Source of the DNA: Vespula vulgaris
Taxonomy: Eukaryota > Arthropoda > Insecta > Hymenoptera > Vespidae
DNA length: 64,000 nt
Direction of reading: 5' to 3'
NCBI RefSeq assembly: GCF_905475345.1
Contig: NC_066604.1
Coordinates: forward strand, 1,342,001-1,406,000
Within the stretch, counting starts at the first letter, position 1. Each line of letters begins with the position of its first letter. Below, one piece after another: positions 24,481 to 38,020 of the stretch. The notes below the pieces were generated by a model, which did not search any database, was not told where the DNA came from, and was given only the letters and a program-made list of their open reading frames with translations. The position numbers and the translations under genes are program-made.

Positions 24481-24602
24481 CTTAAGTCGTCGTCGTCATT
24501 GTTTCGAAAGTAGCCCTCCTTTCGTCTTTTTATTCTCTTAACGTGGTAAGCCAACACGTTTTTTTTCTCCCACACGCCATTCCTCGATCTCGGGAGATGA
24601 AT
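24481..24602 (-). other. Candidate upstream exon of the serine-rich gene
   Basis: On the - strand a strong acceptor (ATTCGTTACAG) opens a 122-nt stretch closed by the donor GTTAGT, the same donor type used by the exon ending at 17785. One frame is fully open: 40 codons, basic and then acidic, beginning IHLPRSRNGVWEKKN and ending NNDDDDL. It does not join in phase to the frame of the ATG at 23224 through the best acceptor upstream of that ATG (just above 23252). It is therefore a 5' UTR exon, part of an alternative isoform, or a chance open stretch. Confidence 0.35.
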
Positions 24603-25091
24603 CTGTAACGAATTAATATTAATATTATTTAAGTAATATTTTATTATTGTACGTAGAAGACATTCTACGTACAAGTAAAGATTTTTGTATTCTATCAAAT
24701 GTAAATTTGTTGTTAAGAAATTTAACATTGTGTGTGTCTCTGTGCGTGTGTGTGTAATTATTTTTATTAATATTCTTTTTTAATTTAATTATTTATATAT
24801 GTATAATACAAAAAATAAAGTAAAAATACTCGTTTGATATTAATTAACGATTCTCATATTACAATTTATAATTATAATAAAAGAAATTTAAAACATGTAA
24901 AAATGTACATATTTGTAATAATATAATAATCTCTAATCAACAATTGATACGATAATCTTATATACGTATTCTTGTAATAATTATTACGATTTTTAGAAGT
25001 AACGATTGCAACAGATTCTTTCATTATCAACATTTATCAAAATGTCTATAATTTCCAAAATCATTTAACACACTTCCTCTAAATAACACGA

Positions 25092-25126
25092 CTGTCGAAA
25101 AAAAAAAGAAACTTTTTTTTCGACAG
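25092..25126. repeat. Perfect 14-bp inverted repeat with 7-nt loop
   Basis: CTGTCGA followed by seven more A pairs through a short loop with T8 and CGACAG. Of the 14 stem pairs six are G/C-anchored (CTGTCG/CGACAG) and eight are A:T. No gene flanks it closely. Confidence 0.6.
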
Positions 25127-27155
25127 GGTTCACCATTGTATAAATGCGATGATAAATTGAAAAGAAAAAATTGTACTATGTCTTATCTTATCAATAAGGT
25201 CATGGAAACTTTTTCTGTACGTCTTGCGTACGCTTACATTGTCCAAGATAAATAACATATAAATAACAATCAAAAGATCGAATTTGATTCGCGCTTGAAA
25301 TAAAAAAGAAATTTCCTATTTGAAGTGGAACAATAACAAATATGAAGTTAAAGAGAAAAAAGTGAATAAAAAAGAAAAGAAAAAAAAAATTTATAAACCT
25401 GTATGGAATATTAACATTCGATATATGTGAGGATCTCTTCAGCGAGTTGCTTATTTGCGAAATGAGAAAGGGTATTCTCTTGAGAGAGCATAAAATAAAG
25501 TAGAAAATTTTATCCCGTAGGAATAATCGAATGGGATGCTGTACACGTCGTGTTCGATCCCATAGACCAACGCGTTTCTGATATTTTTCACTTCCGATCA
25601 CGTATCGCCATGCGAACGAAGGGGAAACAAAAAAAGAGAGAGAGAGAGAGAAAAAAAGAAAGAGAAAAGAAAGATCTAAAGGTGTTCATGATTCAATCAT
25701 TCCCATCAATGTCATATATCATTTTCTATCAGTTATATTCTTTCTTTTTCTCTCGCTTTTCTTAGAAACAAAATGTTCACGATTCTGTGCACCCTCTTAG
25801 AACTTCGAACGAAACTGTCTTAGGACAGCCTAAATCCGTCGAATTCGATTGCCTATGTTAATTTCTTCTGAAAGTTGTAACTCTGTTAAGTTCTCGAAGG
25901 ATCCTCTAATTCTCTTTCTCTCTTTCATTCTCTGCTAAAGCTTCGGTGCTAATCCAGCATCTGCATAATGTTTCGACTAAATTCGAGGTTGCGACGTAGG
26001 GTGCCTTTCTAACTAACTAGAATTACTCTATCTGATCTATTAACACCCCGATAGTTACCTTGCTCAATATGTCTCGAATCTTTTCAAAAAAAAAAGAAAA
26101 CAGAAAAGAGGAATACATTTATCATAAAAGAATAAGCAAGCAATTATGATAAATCAGTGAGCTTTTTTTCTTCTTCTTCTAACATTCCATTATTTATTTA
26201 ATATCTTGAAATATTACATATAATGTATTGTATACAAGTATATTTTATATATAAATGTTTATTATATATATTATATACAAATACAAATAATACATATATT
26301 ACATATTACACATTACATATTTCGAAATATTAAACAAGTAAATAATCAACCCACTACGACTTACTTATACTTATTCTAACTTTTATGTATTACAATAAAA
26401 AATTCATAACTCTTGATAAGTTTAACATAAATTTTAACACCAAAAGGAAATGGAGTTTCCACTTTGTAATTCGATTCGATGGTGGTCAACTTGTTTTAGC
26501 ATAAATTCATTGGACAATCCTTACAAAAGAAATGAGATTTCTCGGAGCATCCCTCTGAGACTAATACGTTCGTCATTTCTCGCGTAAACCAACCCCATAC
26601 TATCTCACCACCGTCCTATACTAACCCCATCCTCTTCCCAAAAGCTCGTTTAACTTCGGTAGAGAAACTCAGAGACAAGGAAGGACTCGCACCCCAAGGT
26701 AATGCGAGCCACCCTTCCACAATTTCGGGGGTGTACCCTGTCAAAGCGCTTTTATCATAGCATCCCCCAACGTATGCTTTAGAGATATATTAACTAATTA
26801 AACTGGAAACGGAAAAGACAGGAATATATCCGATTTCTATTGGCTAATCAAACGTATTGTGTTCTTAAATGTCGGTCAACATGTCTCGTTTCTGTGTCGA
26901 CTATGGATCGTTAAAAAAAGAAAAAGAAAAAAACAAAAAAAGAAACAAAAAATAGAAACAAAAAGATTCTTTTACATCTTTCCAAAGTGATCAAAGGAAA
27001 AGGTCCTTCTTAAATTTCTCCAGTAACGAAAGGGATCCGAAGGGATTTAATCGGTAACGAGTAGCCGTTTGAACTAACGCCGGTCTAACGATTAGTTAGA
27101 AACAAGAGCTCGTTAGTGGTCCGTTTCTACGGTTGCCAACCCAAACGGTTGAAAC

Positions 27156-27208
27156 TACTCTACTCTACTCTACTCCACTCTACTCTACTCTACTCTACTC
27201 TATTCTAC
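27156..27208. repeat. (TACTC)n pentanucleotide array
   Basis: About ten units of TACTC with single-base variants (CCACTC, TATTC). Confidence 0.85.
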
Positions 27209-27615
27209 TGGTCGCATACGATTGAAAGGGTTACTCGAAACGATTGCAACTACCCCCTCTAATTTATCGCGAGTGTACCATGTTATAATAACGATGATAC
27301 CGAGGGTAAACTTTTGACCTTGATTAAAGCGTTCGTTCAATATTTATTTATTTATTTATTTCTCTTTTTTTTTTTTTGATGCATGTGTTTTATTAATCAT
27401 TAACGGAGATAAGCAGGGATGATAAAAAATAAAAAGAAATAAAAAGAAATTAATAAATAAAAAAAAAAGAATTCGATTTTTAAATTAGATCAAAGACTAA
27501 AAGTTAACTTCGTTCGTTCGTAATAATAATTAATATTCTTCAATCGAGAATAATTATCCGTAGATAAATAAGCTTTGTAATTTTCCTCTTTCCTTTTTCT
27601 TTTTCCCTTTTTTTC

Positions 27616-27647
<32 letters not shown>

Positions 27648-28069
27648 TCCGTAAAACGGGAAGAGAAAACTTTTCGCGCCTGGAAGATTTATCGACGTTT
27701 CGTGAAGTTAACGTGACGTTAAAGCCACGTCCACTCGACCGTCCTGAAAGCCAAGAGGAGTCTAACGTTGACGCACTAATACACACATACACACACACAT
27801 TTATATACACCTATACAGTTACACATACGTACAAGAAAGTGGAAACTTCTCTCTCGCTTCTGTCGAGTTTATCTTTAGTGAATCGAGTCCGCTAACTTTC
27901 GACGCGGAACGAACTAACTCTCATCTACGTGATAAACACGTCTGCGTGTGTAACCTAACACACACACACGCACACATACGTATATAATTTTTCTTTTTAT
28001 TTGTTTTTTATACAAATATTCTATAAAATATTATTTACGTTAGAATTTCATATGTATGTTCAGTTTTAT

Positions 28070-28107
<38 letters not shown>

Positions 28108-30365
28108 CTCCCTCATGACGCACGTGCGTTGGATTAAAAAACGAACGGAAATTATGGCGGTGAGACCGGTGATTCCCTTTTCCCGGTCGAAAGTCCCACA
28201 GGACCCGATGTCACCGGAAATAAAGGTGCCAAGCTGAGTTTCGTTGAAGAAGGGAGCAAGCAAGCAAGCAACTAACCAAGCAACCAAGCAAGCAGTTAAA
28301 CCCACTGCCACCACTGTTACACACTGAAGTGTTTTCCTTCTTTTCGAGGGTGGCACCAATCTACGAAGCATCAACAACCCTCTTGCTGCCTTCTTCGCTC
28401 GCGGTTATGAATGCGTTACGACTGTCCTGCCTTTTTTAACGCGATGAAATAGGTACTTTTCTTTCTCTATCTTTTTTCTTTTTTCTTTTCTTCTTTTCTC
28501 GAAGTCAAACACGTCGAATAATAAATATCGAAAAAATGGACGAGGAAAGATAATACCACAGCAATAGCTTCAAAACGAATCCTTTTGTCAACTTTCATTT
28601 TCTTTCTCTTTCCTCTCTTTTTATATATATATATCGTTGGATGACCCTCGATTTAGTGGAGGGAAAAAGAGAAAATGAAAAAAAAAAATGTCGGAATTTC
28701 GCAGTGATCCCTTTTAAACGAAATATAGTGCACGTGCGGTACAGACACAGACCGCACGCGGTCGATCGTGCGTAACTGAAAGAGTCCATATATACAGAAA
28801 GAAAGGGAGAGAAGGAACGCGTACATATTCAATTATCAACCCTCTGCTAAAGCGTGAGCAACTAATGGCATTGCCAGACAAGCGAGAACTTATAATTTGT
28901 TGGCTGGCCAGCCGGTGCACACAGGAAATCCCTATGGATAACTTTGCCTGACTTTACGAAGAAGACCTTAACGATCTTCTGTGTATCTATATTTGTGTGC
29001 GTACGTGTATACGTAGAAAGACCTTTTCGTATGTGAAAGACCAGAGTATTCGTGTTTCATCGAATACTTGGATGATTCGATTCGATTCGATTCGTTCGAA
29101 CTACTCTTATATCCTTTTCTTTTCTCTTTTTTCTTTTTTCTATTTCTCCAATTAGGTATTTCGTTCGAAATCTTTACTCTGAAAAGTAAATATAACTCGA
29201 TGGAAGGATTCTCGAGAGACTCTTGGAAATAACTTTTCTACGAGTCTTTTGAGATGTTCATTTCTCGTTAGAAGATCTATTCATTCTTAATATATATATA
29301 TATATATTGTCCTAAGAAAATACCTAAGCATTTCTTTTTCTATATATATATTAATTAAGTTAAAACTTTAAAAACGTGATACGATATACGATACGATTCT
29401 CATTCGATAAATTATTTCTTTATTTCTTATTTTCTCTATTAATCCAATAACCTATTAAGATTATCGAACATCACAAATTTTCTTTAATCCCTTCGAGAAT
29501 TTATTCAACGATTTTATTAAACTTTATATAAAATATTAGAATCGTCGATCTTAATGAACTTAAGATCGATAATTCATAGTAAAAAAAAAAATCAAAGAAA
29601 TTGTTTACACGATTTTTATACGATTCATCGTACCTCGTAAGAACTATATTATACTGTTGAAATATTTCTCCATTAACAATATGGCTTCCGTTGTTGATTG
29701 TTCGCGAGTTTATAATCGAACGGAATTAAAACTGAAAATATTTTTTCACTGTAAAATATCGACGCCATTGTTTCGAATTTGTTCGTGTAAAAAGGTTCGA
29801 TATCCCTCGAAAATAATTATTTACAAAAATATTAACTCCGAACAATGAACTGTTATTTAAAATGAAAAAAAAGAAAAAGAAAAAAAAAGTATCTAACAAT
29901 AAAAGTCATCTTTCTTTTCACGAGAAACGCGACAACGACGAGGACAAACATCTGCTTGACGATGAGTTATATATCCACTCGACCTATATTTCTCCTTGGA
30001 CAAATTTTGTGGAAACGTCGAAACGTCTTTCAATGTTTATATTAGCCACCGCGGAAATAGAAAAGGCCGGAAGTAAAACATACGTTATTCGCGGATCGTT
30101 CGAACTTCTCAAAAACAAGTATTTGACGTATGAATCTATAAAACCCACCTTCTCATTCACCCAACCTTCTCTCTCTTAATCTCTTCTACTACTTCGATTT
30201 GAAATAAAAATCTTTCGACAAAATTCCGATATAATTCGAATTAATAAATAATTCTCTCCATTGATTTTCTTTGTTATCGTTCACCGTTCGAATAATATGA
30301 ATTCCCATAGAAACTTTTCTACGTTTTTCTATGGTTCGTTTATATTACAAAGGTGTGTGTATATA

Positions 30366-30578
30366 CAGGGTGCCCCCAAAAAATTGGGGATGAACATATA
30401 CTACGTATTACTTAATTAATTTAAAAAAAAAAAAAAAAAAAAAAGATGAAAAAGGTTCGTATAAAATTATGCACAAAAATGCTTTATCGAAAAGATATAT
30501 ACTTTTAATAAATTCATAATTTATAATGATGATTATAAGAAATGTATAAGCTTGGTCCCAATCTTTCTAGACACCCTG
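30366..30578. mobile_element. MITE-like non-autonomous DNA transposon, 213 bp
   Basis: Starts CAGGGTGCCCCC and ends in the inverse, CACCCTG. The terminal inverted repeats match over CAGGGTG and then imperfectly over about 24 bp, both ending in ATTGGG. It is flanked by TA on both sides (30364-30365 and 30579-30580), the target duplication of Tc1/mariner-type elements. It has no transposase frame, and the inside is AT-rich with a poly(A) tract. The superfamily is inferred from TA target and size only. Confidence 0.7.
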
Positions 30579-30608
30579 TATATACAATATACATATACAT
30601 ATATATAT

Positions 30609-30659
<51 letters not shown>

Positions 30660-30892
30660 ACGTTATCTTGCTAGCATAATGTTTCAATGAATACAAAACT
30701 TTTTCCACCACGGTTGCTCGACGCCATGACGATGATGAAGAAAAATAAGAAGACGAATAAGAGGAAGCAAGAATAGAAAAAGAAAAAGGAAAAGAAGCAG
30801 AAGAAGAAGAGAGAAGTACATAATGTGAAAACAAAAGGAAAACCTTCCTCCTACACGCGTCATGCTTTTTTATCTCACGTTTGCACAGATAG

Positions 30893-30958
<66 letters not shown>

Positions 30959-31324
30959 GTATACATATTGCAGTGTATACGATTTATTATGATGGCTTAG
31001 AATAGAAAACGCGTTACATTTCTATTAACGTCTAGTACGTGTCACAATGAAGAGATATTGTAATACTTGTAGTAACGATGAATATGTACATAGATATATA
31101 CTTATATATGTACGTACCATATTCTATTTTCAACCTATAATATTATATACCTACATATATACATACATCATACATACATAGATACATACGTAAGTGTACA
31201 TATGATATAACGTGAGGAACAATCAAAAGTATCTCATATACCATAGAGGTTCGATTTTTATGATCGAGAATGACGTTGATGAATGAGAAACTTATTCGTA
31301 TGTGTGCATCAATATGTCTATGTA

Positions 31325-31358
<34 letters not shown>

Positions 31359-33265
31359 TTTAGCGCAGATACAGTTTAAACGCGATAGAAAACGTATAAC
31401 TCTACTATGAATAGAGACGTAACTAGATAAACATACACGTAACATATACACACATATAGTATCTACGAAGCTTCGACGAATATTTCGAGAAATTCCTCTA
31501 CAAATTTACTTTGGAAGGATATACAGATTTTGTCAACGTTTCACAAAAAAAAAAGGAAAAGAAAATAAAAAATAAATAAATAAAATAGGAAAATCCTCGT
31601 AAAAAGGGAAAAAATCCTAGTACACGTGAAAATCTCAAGCATACCGATGAGATAGAATACCAATGCGATAGATACGTAAATACACACACACACACACCAT
31701 AAATAAATAAATATATATTCATATACACACACATATATGCAAACATATAGGTATAACTTAAAACGTCCAGACTTTCTCTTTCTCTCTCTCTCCTTTTTTT
31801 TCTAGCCCTTTTAATCCTTCTACACCCTTCCACCCCTCCGTTTCTCCTTTAAAGCCGTCAGAGATAAAAAGAAGTTGCCCGAAGCACGGACACGAACGAA
31901 AAGGAAGATGCAAAAGAAGAACGTATCTTCATCCTTCCCTTCCCTTACTTCCTCCCCCTATCCACCCTCTTTTTTTTCTACATCCTCCTCTTCTTCACTC
32001 CTTCGAGACACCCCTTTCGTTTTTCACCGTACTCCTTTTCTTTTTTTTCTTCTCTCTCTTTCTCTTTTTCTCTCTTTCTTTTTTCTTATTATTCTCCCTT
32101 TCTTTTCCTCACACGTCCTTCTCTAGTAAAAGTATTCTTCGCGAATCTTGAGACGAGAAGATTTTTACCCCTCCGGCACGTGGACCGAACAAGAAACTTG
32201 GTACTGGCGAACGCACACACACACACACATATACATAGATGTGTGATAGTGTCTTCTCTTCTCGAAAGATGCAAATATCATATGCGAAAGGAAACTAAGA
32301 AAGAAGAAGAGAACTCGTCGATTCGAAACTCGTCGCTTCGGTGAATATCTAATATATATGTATATATGTACATGTATATGTATGTATATATGTATATGTA
32401 AAAGTCTACGCTTATATATTATATATTCGATAACCATGAGTTTCCAACTTTCCAATAGGATTTAGACGCTTTTGGAGAATACCAGAGGGATAGAGAAACA
32501 CTCCCCTTAATACTCCCCCTTCTTCTCCTTCGATGTTATTTCCTCACCTTCTAACAGAATCGAAATTTTACGAGGACGAAAACGAAGACGAAAACGAGGA
32601 CGACGACGAAAGTATCCTCCCCTTTGCTTTTCTTTCCAACTTTCACGACTATTTTATTATCCTATTTAACTATTCTTATTTACGACGTAGGATAACTGCC
32701 CATTAAAACTACGAAGAAACTTTAATTTCTAACATGTCGAGTAGAGAAAAACGAAATTATATAGAATAATAGAAATAGGATAATATTTGAAATAATAACG
32801 ATAATAATAAAATAACAATAATATAATAATAAAATAATAATAATTAAAAAAAAACTATATAAACACATAACTTCCATAATGAAAATACGTACTATCGCGA
32901 AAATATAAATAAAAAATCACACACACACACACACATATAAAAGAGAAATAAAAATCTGAATTCTAATGAGTCTTCTGTAGGTCGTCGACTAAATGCCAGA
33001 TTCGTATCACTGCTAACAATGAACAAGAGGGAAAGAGAAAAACAGAGATAGATATGCAAGCAAACCCTCGAGGAAAACGAAAGGGGTAATTGTTTCGTAA
33101 GAGGCCATAGTTGGAAGGGAGAGAGAAGAATAGCCATGACAAAGGGTAGACGCTCAAAAATCGAGACGATCTTTCCTTCTTGGATTTAGGAAGGCCAGTC
33201 ACGTCAGCGTAAACGGACGTTCAAAGCTAGAATGTTCGCAGACATCTTCTCTCCCCTCCCCCTCC

Positions 33266-33304
<39 letters not shown>

Positions 33305-33431
33305 TCTCTCTCTCTCTCTTTTGGTTGAGAGAAGCGATAACACCCGCATGATCTTCAGACGAAGTACTTTCAACTCACGGTAGGGGGTTCCTTCGAAATG
33401 AGAAAGGGTCTCCCTTCACCCCTCTCCACTT

Positions 33432-33466
<35 letters not shown>

Positions 33467-34511
33467 CTTTCTTTCTTTCTTTCTTTCTTTCTCTCTCTGT
33501 TCATCGAAACCAACCAAGGAAAAGAGATATCACTTCCCTTTCGTCTTCCTTTTCCTTTCTTCAGAATTTCCCTAACGAAGCGCCATATTTACGGCTACGC
33601 ACACGACGTAACTTATTTCTACTTCGTTCTTCGACTTTTTTCCCCCTTTTCAATGAAACCCAAAGAAATTAAAAAAAAGAAGAGAGAGAGAGAGAGAGAG
33701 AGAGAGAAGAAATGAAAAAAGAAAAAACGAAGTATTCTTTTATATCTTTGGTTGTAAAGGGAAGAGACCACGTTGGTCCGACGTTTTTTCATTTTGCTGA
33801 TATTTATTTCTGATCGTTTAAAGTGATAATTTATAAAGCGTGGCAGTTTTATGGGATTCTATGGTACTGTGAATAAATTCTACGGTAATGCGGGATAATT
33901 CAACGATCGAATCGATTTTTTGTTTAATTATATATTTTTTGTTTCTATTACTCCGTTATTATTTTATACTTGTTTTCTTTCTTTCGATAAATCGTTTTTA
34001 TATTTATTTATTTATTTATTTATTATTTTTCTTAATATATAAAAGAAAAATCTTTTACAGTCCGACGTATTAAAAGAAAATATATGTTATACTTAATATC
34101 TCATTAAATTTGACAAGAAAGAGATTTTATCAATCGTAGGAGAGAAAAAATAACATAAAATAAAATAAAATAATTGTCGAAGGTTTCGCAAATATTAGCA
34201 AAATTTTTTTCTGTTTGACCAAAAGAAAAATGAGAATCCCCGATATAAATTTATTAAAACACAAATTCTTCTTATCGGTTTAATTGTTTCCTCGTTTTCC
34301 CTTAACGATATGAAATATTAATTATATTGTCATTTATCTTCTCCGATAAATACGTGCAATAAATCCTATATATTTTCCTTTTGCAAAAATATTTTTACAG
34401 CAGCCGTCAGAAAGATTCTACGATCGATGAATAAATTTTAATGATAAATCATTTTGTTAAATTATTGTTAAAAACGCGAGAGAAGATTTCTCTTTATGAA
34501 AGCACCAACAG

Positions 34512-34542
<31 letters not shown>

Positions 34543-35043
34543 GATAGATATCACTACAGTACGTTTTAGTAACATGTTGATAATTTAAAAGACCTCCTTA
34601 GAATCTTTTTAAATGTCTTAAAAGATGCATCCATAACATTGATCGTTCACTTTTCCCAACATACACGCTCGTACATTCGCGTTTTAAAAAGTCTTAAACA
34701 ATTAAGACGAAATATCGAAAATCGCAATCTGACGATTAAATCCAGTCTAACTCTTGACAAAAAAAAAAAAAAAAAAATACGAGACAGACATTTCTCAGTG
34801 TCCATTTAAACCTTTCTCTCTCTCTCGTTTCCCTGTTGTTATCATCAAGAGAATATGGAAGGATTATCGTTTTAAAAAGCACCAAATACGCGTGGTATTT
34901 CCATTTTTTCGCTCGGAGAGAAGATGAAAAACGTTGTTCGCTGGCTGGTTCATGCGTGCCGACGAATATACGGAAAAAGAGAGGAACAAAAAGTAAAAAA
35001 AAAAGGTTAAAAAAATAAAAAAAAAACAAAGAAAAAAGTAAAA

Positions 35044-35047
<4 letters not shown>

Positions 35048-35098
<51 letters not shown>
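35048..35098. repeat. (GA)n microsatellite
   Basis: About 25 uninterrupted GA units; a candidate binding tract for GAGA-type factors, and likely polymorphic. Confidence 0.85.
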
Positions 35099-35102
<4 letters not shown>

Positions 35103-35669
35103 GATGGGTCGATGGTAGGGGAAAAATAGTGGGAGAGGTGGGGGTAGTTGGAGGGTAGGAAGGGAGGAGTTAGAGAGGATCTTTTGAAACGAGCCACACG
35201 GCAATTTGCAAATTACTTTACATTGCAAACTGACCGTAATGGCTAAGCGTGTATCGCCCTTTCCCCTTCTCCTCTTCCTCTGCCCTCCTCGTTCTCTTAA
35301 TCCCACCCTCGATTGCATTACGACCCTCGTCTTCTTTCTTTTTTACTTTCTTCTTTCCTCCCTCTTCTTTCTCTCTCTACCTCTCTCTGTCTTCTCTTTT
35401 TCTTCTCATTCTCATACCTTTTTTTTTTGTATTTCGTTTTGTGTTTTAAACCTCCTATCTTTCCCCCTTCTCTCTCTACTTTTTCCCTCCCTTTAAGGCG
35501 AATCAATTTTCCGAGCCTCGTAGTAAAAGAGGGCCAATCGTTTTGGCTGCAATTTATTCTTGGGAAAAAGGGATGAAGGGATGAACTGAAACAGAGAGAA
35601 AGAGAAAGAGAGACGGAGAGAGAAAGTTAGAGACAGAGACAGAGAGAGAGTTAGAGAGATAGAGAGAGA

Positions 35670-35735
35670 GAGAGAGATAGATAGATAGATAAATAGATAG
35701 ATAGATAGATAGATAGATACATAGATAGATAGATA
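35670..35735. repeat. (GATA)n microsatellite
   Basis: About 16 GATA units with single-base interruptions, flanked by GA-rich DNA. Confidence 0.85.
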
Positions 35736-36045
35736 AAGAGGGGGGGGGGAGAGAAAGAGAAGATACATCGATAAAGATAAAGGAAATATAGCATAGGAAA
35801 GAGATTCGCTCGGTTCTTTCATCGCTTTCAGCAACAGCTTTCGCGCGTCAGGAAGACAGCCAGACATGAAACAATCGCAACCGCAGAGAAATTGAGGGAC
35901 TGTTGGTTGGAATAAGAGGGGGTGGAACGAGGAAAAAGAAAGAGAGAGAGAGAAATGATGATACAGGAAAACGAACTGCGTACTAGCGAAACTGTGTAGC
36001 GACTAAAAAAGAAAGAGAAAAAAAATAACAAGAAAAAAAATAATG

Positions 36046-36050
<5 letters not shown>

Positions 36051-36118
<68 letters not shown>
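36051..36118. repeat. (CT)n microsatellite
   Basis: More than 30 CT units, nearly perfect. It is the reverse orientation of the (GA)n run about 1 kb to the left. Confidence 0.85.
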
Positions 36119-36121
<3 letters not shown>

Positions 36122-37298
36122 GTTTCTCTGTCTCTTTCTTTGTCGACTGCTTTAAGAAACTATATGTGTCGCACATAGAAAAAAAAAACGAAAGCAAAGG
36201 AAATATTTTTCAACGATGAAAACGAATCATGAACGTCGGCGTAACCGAGAGAAAGGAGCTTTTCCTTTTATTATTATTATTATCTTTTTTTTTTATTTGT
36301 TATTATTTTTATTATTATTATTTTTCGTTTCCTTCTTCTTCAGACCGTGTACCATCGTTAGACGTTGAAACAAAACGTGCAAGTATTACAAATATTACAA
36401 CACCTTTTCTCTTGTTCTCAAAATAATGATTAAACAAAAAGAAAGGATAGTGCCAGTATCTCTATGTGTTGTACACACACACACACACACACACATGTGA
36501 ATATGTGTGTACCACGGAGGGGTGTGAAACAATTAGATCCACTCGAAAAATCTGTCGATCAAAAAAAAATTGAAAACAAAAATGGAAATTAAAAAGGGAG
36601 TTGGAAGGATGGAACATAAAAAAAAAAGAAGATAGAGAAAGAGAGAGATGGAGGAAAAAAGAAAGAAAAAAATAATAAAAAGAAAAAAAAAGCCCCCGAT
36701 ACTCGAACGGTTCTCGCAATAAGCGTTTAACCAATCGCGCTTGCAAATAATTCGCTGGACGACCCTCCGTCGTCCTTCGTCAAACACGATCGGCTTTTTC
36801 AACCCCCCTACGACGTCGTCCATGCCCTCTCTCCTACACCCCGTGTACCACCTTCCCTATCATCAACCCTCCCTTCCTCCTTCCCTCCTTTTACCCCCCC
36901 CCCAAAACTCTATCTCGTTTTACTCGCGTCCCAAGCTTTAGCAAATTCGTCGTCGTATTCTCGTCTATTTACGTGAGAAAATCGAGAACCTCTCTTCGAA
37001 ACCTCGTACCACTCTTCAACAATCTTCCTACTACTTGATAAAAGGTAAAAGAGGGTGTAGGTGGGTGGTAGCGACGATGGTGAAGGTGAAAATGAGGGGT
37101 AAGGGGTGGACGGGATTAGTACGAGACGGTTTTCGTGTTCTTAGCTCGATTTTCGTTGGAGTTTCCCTTCGACGACGGTGTCGAGTTACTTATTTCAACG
37201 ACAATGAATGCTTCGAGAATAAGAAACTTTAGGCGTTTAAAGTGGCACGGGAAAGTACCGTTCGATTGAGCACCACTGTCGGTGGCAGGGCAATGGTG

Positions 37299-37312
37299 GT
37301 TGCCATGGCGAC
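37299..37312 (-). promoter_or_regulatory. RFX-type X-box motif
   Basis: On the - strand GTCGCCATGGCAAC fits the X-box consensus GTNRCC-N2-RGYAAC at every position. The + strand reading misses one base. It lies in a GC-richer, non-repetitive block (about 37200-37360). In animals RFX factors use such sites at cilium genes. Function here is inferred. Confidence 0.45.
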
Positions 37313-38020
37313 CCTCTGAGCTCTCCACCACCCCAGCCAACTCCCAGATCTACGGGGTGTCACGATCGATGGAAAGAGAGAGAGAAAAAAGAGATAACAA
37401 AAACCGAAACAAAACAAAACAACAAAGCGAAACGTGAGAAGAAAGAAGGAGAAAAGAAAAGAAGAAAAAAAAAACTAAATGAAAAATGAAAGAAAGACGT
37501 GTAAAGGATAAAGAGAGATCTCGGATGATCGAGTCCGCCATATTTGTGTATTCGTTATATTTTATCTTTTTCCTGTATCATTCGTTCTTATTTTTCTTTC
37601 TTTTTTATTCTATATATATATATATTTTTTTTCTTTTTCTTTCTCATCGTGAAACCAATTGCAATTAATTTCTCGGATAGGGTCTTTCGAAGTTCAAAGG
37701 AAAATCTCTCCTCACGTATTCAATCGTCAGATCTTCAAGATGTAGTTGAACGAATATCAATGTCGCAAAATTTATGCCAATTTTTATGTACGATCACAGA
37801 TCATTTATCAAAGGCATTTCATTTTTTTTTTCTCTTAAACGAAATAAAATATATAGACCAAACGACAAAAGAAGAAGAAAAAAAAGAAAGAAAGAAAGAA
37901 AGAAAACACAACGAAAATGAAATCTCAACGAGTGTGAGTTTAAGAAGGAAAGAGCACTTGGATGATGAAAAAAAAAATGTAACAAGTTAAAAAAGAAAAA
38001 AGAAGGAATTACCAAAAGTT

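Larger units (their letters stand above)
24603..30365. other. Non-coding stretch, intergenic DNA or distal intron
   Basis: No supported exon. It is AT-rich, with (GA)n near 25636-25670, a pentamer (TACTC)n array near 27156-27208, (CT)n near 28069-28103, (CAAG)-type repeats near 28258-28295 and (TA)n near 29290. GC-richer unique blocks stand out at about 26560-26770 and 28130-28420. Open frames here, including a 105-codon one from 29862, show no domain. Confidence 0.5.
30579..38017. other. Non-coding, microsatellite-dense stretch
   Basis: No supported exon. Simple repeats include (CA)n 30617-30640, (ATAC)n-(TA)n 30893-30956, (GT)n near 31330-31358, (CT)n near 33266-33320 and 33430-33500, (GATA)n 34511-34551, (GA)n 35048-35098, (GATA)n 35670-35735 and (CT)n 36051-36118. 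Long purine or pyrimidine tracts give spurious open frames such as poly-SL, KK/RE and YIYI. More complex, GC-richer sequence lies at 36720-37360. Confidence 0.55.

Noticed and set aside
29862..30179. A 105-codon + strand frame with some gene-like middle sequence
   Set aside because: It begins in a poly-lysine A-tract, has no domain, no splice partners and no promoter. Chance opening is more likely.
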